Of a DNA stretch of 5,886 nucleotides, positions 4,766 through 5,886 are shown in pieces (within the stretch, counting starts at the first letter, position 1; each line of letters starts with the position of its first letter). The DNA is from Candidatus Microgenomates bacterium (GTDB taxonomy: Bacteria; Patescibacteriota; Microgenomatia; 2-02-FULL-39-11). Location of the stretch: contig JALHWS010000031.1 in assembly GCA_022866885.1 (NCBI GenBank), positions 1 through 5,886 of the forward strand, read 5' to 3'. The notes beneath the pieces are model-generated. The model was not told where the DNA came from, did no database searches, and was given only the letters and a program-made list of their open reading frames with translations. The position numbers and the translations under genes were made by a program.

Positions 4766-5296
4766 ATGGACCCTACCCAAAATAATTCCAATAATCCGCC
4801 GGCCGGCTTCCCGCCACCATCCGAACCAGCAAATCCCCTGCCTGACCCAATCACTCCACCACCGTCACCACCACCGCCTCCGATAGTTGGCAATAACCAT
4901 GGCAGTCCCCTGCCGCCGCCGATTATCTCTCCGCCGCCTCCACCAATGGTGATGGCTGTTGACGAACATTCAAAATCCGGCGGCAAATTCCCTTTTATGA
5001 TCATTACTCTATTGCTGCTGGTAGTTGTCGCCGGTTTCGGCCTTTCCTTTGCATATAATTATTTTGTTAACAAATCAGCCGCTCCCAAAATACCGGCAGT
5101 TATCCCAACCGCCACCGTCATCCCCACAGTCGAAGTCAAGGTCATCCCTTCCGAGACACCGATTCCGGCCACCGGCTCGGCTACCATACCGGTTGCTTCT
5201 GTTTCCGCCACCCGCGCTGCCACCCAATCCGCCTCGCCAACGGTAAAAATTTCCGTTACTCCAACTACTGCCTCTCAGTCAGCGCATGTCCAATAA
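4766..5296 (+). CDS. Single-pass membrane protein with polyproline N-terminal tail
   Basis: This 176-residue protein has three parts. Residues 1-63 are dominated by proline with several PPP to PPPPP runs, and Gly, Asn and Ser between. One transmembrane helix lies at about 76-97 after a Lys (GGK). An extracytoplasmic tail of about 75 residues is rich in Thr, Val, Ala, Ser and Pro (repeated IP-T-A/V motifs). There is no folded domain that I recognise. The arrangement puts the proline-rich segment in the cytoplasm, where it could bind proline-recognising partners; its translation would be expected to need EF-P. The stop overlaps the start of the downstream nuclease gene by 11 nt, so the two are coupled and probably work together in the envelope. 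A long antisense frame here is just the Gly-rich mirror of the proline codons. Confidence 0.8.
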   Translation: MDPTQNNSNNPPAGFPPPSEPANPLPDPITPPPSPPPPPIVGNNHGSPLPPPIISPPPPPMVMAVDEHSKSGGKFPFMIITLLLLVVVAGFGLSFAYNYFVNKSAAPKIPAVIPTATVIPTVEVKVIPSETPIPATGSATIPVASVSATRAATQSASPTVKISVTPTTASQSAHVQ

Positions 5297-5804
5297 AAGA
5301 CACAAAAAGAATAAATCGACCATCGTTATTCTCATCACAGTTGCCGTTATTACCCTCCTTTTCTTTTGCTTCCGATATTTTTTCAGGCCAAAACCGCCGG
5401 AGGAAAAAATCAGGGAAAAATCCCAAGTTGTTTTCGTTTATGACGGCGACACAATCCAGCTGGCGGATAAAAGAAAAGTCCGTCTCATCGGCCTTGACGC
5501 TCCGGAAATCAACTATAACTCCAAACAATCTGACTGTTTCGCCTATGAAGCAAAGAATACTATTATTCAATTGTTAAATGGTCAAATTATTGAGATGGAA
5601 AAAGATAAAGAAGATACGGATAAATATGGAAGGTTTCTCCGTTATATCTACCTTGATAATGTATTTATAAACGATTTCCTTCTCCGCCAAGGTTACGCTC
5701 ACGTGATGACTATTCCTCCCGACACCAAATATTCCCAAGAATTTCAGGAAGCGGAAAAAGAGGCCAAAGACGGTAAAAGAGGCTTGTGGGGAAAATGTCC
5801 GTAG
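5286..5804 (+). CDS. Membrane-anchored thermonuclease (staphylococcal nuclease-like)
   Basis: This 172-residue protein has a basic N-terminus (MSNKRHKKNK), a transmembrane anchor at about 12-30, and a complete SNase-like domain (about 47-171). The calcium and catalytic residues of staphylococcal nuclease are all in place. YDGDT (52-56) gives the D21 equivalent, VRLIGLDAPE (65-74) gives R35, D40 and E43, and KYGRFLRYIYLD (113-124) gives R87. The later motif RQGYAHV and the end GKRGLWGKC are also typical. Cys84 and Cys171 could pair in a disulfide. The enzyme cleaves DNA and RNA with Ca2+, and the anchor places it outside the membrane. The start is chosen at ATG 5286, inside the upstream gene (11-nt overlap, no Shine-Dalgarno sequence). 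It probably serves nucleic acid degradation or nucleotide scavenging. Confidence 0.93.
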   Translation: MSNKRHKKNKSTIVILITVAVITLLFFCFRYFFRPKPPEEKIREKSQVVFVYDGDTIQLADKRKVRLIGLDAPEINYNSKQSDCFAYEAKNTIIQLLNGQIIEMEKDKEDTDKYGRFLRYIYLDNVFINDFLLRQGYAHVMTIPPDTKYSQEFQEAEKEAKDGKRGLWGKCP

Positions 5805-5810
5805 TAATTA

Positions 5811-5840
5811 TTGACATCCCGAGAGCAACCCCCATACAAT
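5811..5840 (+). promoter_or_regulatory. Strong sigma70-type promoter reading out of the window
   Basis: A perfect TTGACA (5811-5816) and TACAAT (5835-5840, 5/6) are separated by 18 nt, starting only 7 nt after the nuclease stop. Transcription would begin near 5847. No terminator is visible between the nuclease gene and this promoter, so some read-through into the next gene is likely. Confidence 0.6.
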
Positions 5841-5844
5841 GGAT

Positions 5845-5870
5845 TTATAGTTCGATTTCACTCACTATAA
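5845..5870. repeat. 7-bp inverted repeat at the start of the downstream transcript
   Basis: TTATAGT (5845-5851) is perfectly complementary to ACTATAA (5864-5870) across a 12-nt spacer. It covers the expected transcription start of the 5811-5840 promoter and ends 5 nt before a possible start codon. It could be an operator or a weak leader hairpin; the stem is A/T-rich and could also be chance. Confidence 0.35.
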
Positions 5871-5875
5871 CTAAG

Positions 5876-5886
5876 ATGACAAAATA
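5876..5886 (+). CDS. Possible start of a truncated downstream gene
   Basis: ATG ACA AAA begins at 5876, about 29 nt after the predicted start of the transcript from the promoter at 5811-5840. Only three full codons (MTK) fit before the window ends, so product and reality cannot be judged. An earlier ATG at 5839 overlaps the -10 box and stops after three codons. Confidence 0.25.

Noticed and set aside
4759..5004. Minus-strand Gly-rich open frame
   Set aside because: Its GGGGG runs are the complement of the proline codons of the + strand gene and it covers that gene's promoter; composition alone explains it.
5265..5570. Minus-strand 101-residue frame across the nuclease gene
   Set aside because: The + strand frame carries complete SNase catalytic motifs; the antisense frame has none.

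Overview
The window looks like a piece of a small, streamlined bacterial genome, most plausibly of the Patescibacteria/CPR type (Microgenomates-like). This is inferred from style: short genes, many single-pass membrane proteins with Ser/Thr/Pro-rich linkers, no Shine-Dalgarno sequence before any start, and -10 boxes placed 6-7 nt before several ATGs. It is not proven by a marker phylogeny. The standard bacterial code fits: TGA acts as a stop in one gene and a tRNA-Trp(CCA) is present.

Layout. 1-180 is the 3' end of a membrane-protein gene. 181-495 is non-coding but dense in structure: a terminator hairpin with a T7 tract, a decamer in three copies (two direct, one inverted) that can form two mutually exclusive hairpins, and a 66-nt nested hairpin with a perfect 14-bp outer stem. 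496-1120 is a two-gene unit, a DUF5678-like small protein overlapping a retropepsin-like aspartic protease by 29 nt. 1186-2721 encodes an unrecognised protein with a mid-protein transmembrane segment ending in a textbook lipobox, so it is either a membrane protein with a large cytoplasmic domain or hides an internal lipoprotein start. 2789-3537 holds rpmG (ribosomal protein L33, 57 aa) and, 2 nt later, a signal-anchored protein. tRNA-Trp follows at 3591-3661. A minus-strand 344-aa membrane protein (3635-4669) runs into the tRNA from the other side, and its last codons are antisense to the tRNA 3' half. Divergently, 4766-5804 carries a polyproline single-pass protein overlapping by 11 nt a membrane-anchored staphylococcal-nuclease-like enzyme with all its catalytic residues. 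A strong promoter (5811-5840) and a possible gene start at 5876 close the window.

How the parts relate. rpmG beside tRNA-Trp recalls the widespread rpmG / trnW / secE / nusG neighbourhood; here secE and nusG are not next to it. The remaining genes mostly concern the cell envelope: anchored or secreted proteins and an extracytoplasmic nuclease that could degrade external nucleic acid, which would suit an organism that scavenges nucleotides. The observations most worth a second look are the leaderless promoter geometry, the structured 181-405 region, the inverted repeat bracketing the tRNA, the C55 in that tRNA, and the antisense CDS overlap.
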